Assembly (NCBI RefSeq): GCF_030733845.1
Contig: NZ_CP132313.1
Span: 186,001 to 250,000, forward strand
DNA length: 64,000 bases
Direction: 5' to 3'
Source: Shinella zoogloeoides
GTDB taxonomy: Bacteria > Pseudomonadota > Alphaproteobacteria > Rhizobiales > Rhizobiaceae
A program made the position numbers and the translations under genes. The notes under the pieces are model-generated. The model saw nothing but the letters and a program-made list of their open reading frames with translations. It did not search any database and had not been told where the DNA came from. Below are positions 63,195-64,000 of this stretch, piece by piece; positions within the stretch are counted from its first letter, which is position 1, and the number at the start of each line of letters is the position of its first letter.

Positions 63195-63222
63195 AAGCTC
63201 TTGATGGGATCCGAACCCACGA
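63195..63222 (-). other. tRNA 3'-end-like fragment (T-arm)
   Basis: The reverse strand reads GTGGG-TTCGGAT-CCCAT, a T-arm with a standard TTC loop start and four Watson-Crick pairs plus one wobble, followed by CAAGAGC. No matching acceptor, D or anticodon arms could be found, so this is not a complete tRNA. It may be the remnant of an attachment site left by an integrating element. Confidence 0.3.
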
Positions 63223-63548
63223 CACCTTACCTAGATGTACAATGTGATTGACATCGGTCCGGTCGCGCATCTGGAGCATGCGCTTGTGATATTATCTCAC
63301 ATCCAGACGGTCGACACGGCCATTCTGGACATAGGTCTGCACGCCGTCCGGAAAATCGCGAAAAAGCGCGCAAACTGGCAGATTTGCAGCTAGGCCTCCG
63401 TCTCCATGTAGCGGTCATCGATCCGGACAGGGTTGTAGAGAGCCTGAATCTTTTGCAACTTATGTCTGCATTCGTCGCCCGCGCGTCTGCAACAATGCCC
63501 GATCAGAGCGGGTTTCGACGTGTAGCAAAAAACTATCGACCCAGCTCC

Positions 63549-63902
63549 AATGCCGAGGTGGAAAACGGCGTGCATTTCGTTCAAGAGGCTGGCCAGTCGC
63601 TGAACGAGATCGGCACGCATATCCGCGAAATCCACCAGCTCATCCAGGCGATCGCCACATCGGCGCGCGAGCAGGCCGTTGGCCTCGCCGAAGTCAACGC
63701 CGCCGTCAACATGATGGATCAGTTTACCCAGCAGAACGCCGTCATGGTGGTGCAGACGAATGGCGCCAGCGCAAGCCTCGCCGAGGAAGCCGATCGCCTA
63801 GCCCAATTGCTCGGTCACTTCCGCTATCCGTCATATGCGGCCCAGTCTCAGCAAGACCGGACGGCACAAGCCCACCCTATTCGGATCGTCAGTAGTCGGT
63901 AG
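63549..63902 (+). pseudogene. Methyl-accepting chemotaxis protein, C-terminal fragment
   Basis: The frame encodes only the end of a chemoreceptor cytoplasmic domain: GVHFVQEAGQSLNEIGTHIR, EIHQLIQAIATSAREQAVGL, AEVNAAVNMMDQFTQQNAVM and ASLAEEADRLAQLLGHFRY. The sensor, membrane and HAMP parts and the kinase-binding tip are missing, and the sequence before about 63549 has no receptor resemblance. Full receptors have 500-700 residues. It is probably the residue of a deletion or recombination. Confidence 0.8.
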
Positions 63903-63957
63903 CATTACAAAATTGACAAAACAAACTGTGTGATGAGGATGAGAGTAGAAAAAATAG

Positions 63958-63987
63958 AAGAGCGGCGAGCGTTGGCCTCCCGCTCTT
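63958..63987. terminator. Possible stem-loop after the chemoreceptor remnant
   Basis: AAGAGCGG (63958-63965) pairs with CCGCTCTT (63980-63987) over a 14-nt loop. Only a short T-rich run follows, so terminator function is uncertain. Confidence 0.35.
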
Positions 63988-64000
63988 TGCGGTTTGGCTG

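Overview
The window reads as a stretch of a large accessory replicon (plasmid or chromid) of a Rhizobiales bacterium (Rhizobium, Agrobacterium or Ensifer type). The grounds are high GC, a RepC-type replication protein remnant next to partition gene remnants, a DUF932 gene and a TrbM-like gene, many ABC uptake operons each with its own regulator, HWE/HisKA_2 histidine kinases, an IS407-group insertion sequence and toxin-antitoxin pairs. No rRNA, complete tRNA or CRISPR array was found. The species cannot be named from sequence alone.

Layout. 1-4.4 kb: plasmid backbone debris (start of a mobilisation-type gene, frameshifted parA, a ribbon-helix-helix partition gene with in-frame stops, the 3' end of repC), then intact DUF932, TrbM-like and XRE genes. 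4.7-10.7 kb: a LacI-controlled operon (amino-acid-type ABC uptake, Gfo/Idh dehydrogenase, DAO-type FAD oxidase) with twin perfect operators. 11-22.7 kb: a GntR-centred island. A leftward operon (class III aminotransferase, ThDP enzyme, SDR, winged-helix regulator) and a rightward operon (polyamine-type ABC transporter, a second winged-helix regulator, a frameshifted alpha-oxoamine synthase) are each preceded by the same perfect palindrome. 22.7-27 kb: small unknown genes, including three tandem paralogues, a 56-codon gene with a strong terminator, and a membrane protein. 27.2-32 kb: a LOV histidine kinase whose partner response regulator is split by an IS407-group element, and a divergent PAS-HWE kinase. 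32.3-36.4 kb: hipBA with a frameshifted hipA, a MerR/MFS efflux pair and an acetyltransferase.

36.5-53 kb holds the largest functional unit. A MarR regulator sits between a leftward operon (polyamine-type ABC transporter, omega-aminotransferase, HDAC-like amidohydrolase) and a rightward eight-gene operon (HMG-CoA-lyase-like protein, two crotonase-fold enzymes, CoA-transferase, acyl-CoA synthetase, nitronate monooxygenase-like enzyme, aldehyde dehydrogenase, GMC oxidoreductase). Three related operator sites link the two halves. The likely logic is uptake of an (acyl)amine, deacylation, transamination to an aldehyde, oxidation to an acid, CoA activation and beta-oxidation-like cleavage. 53-60 kb: an RND efflux pump with adaptor and a thioredoxin-reductase-like flavoprotein, divergent from a TetR regulator and a methyltransferase. 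60-64 kb: an accessory htpG, a ribbon-helix-helix/GNAT toxin-antitoxin locus with a frameshifted toxin, and the 3' end of a chemotaxis receptor gene.

Several genes carry single-step frameshifts (parA, alpha-oxoamine synthase, hipA, GNAT), two of them in G runs. This means either real gene decay or switching, or residual indel errors in the assembly; the sequence cannot decide which.
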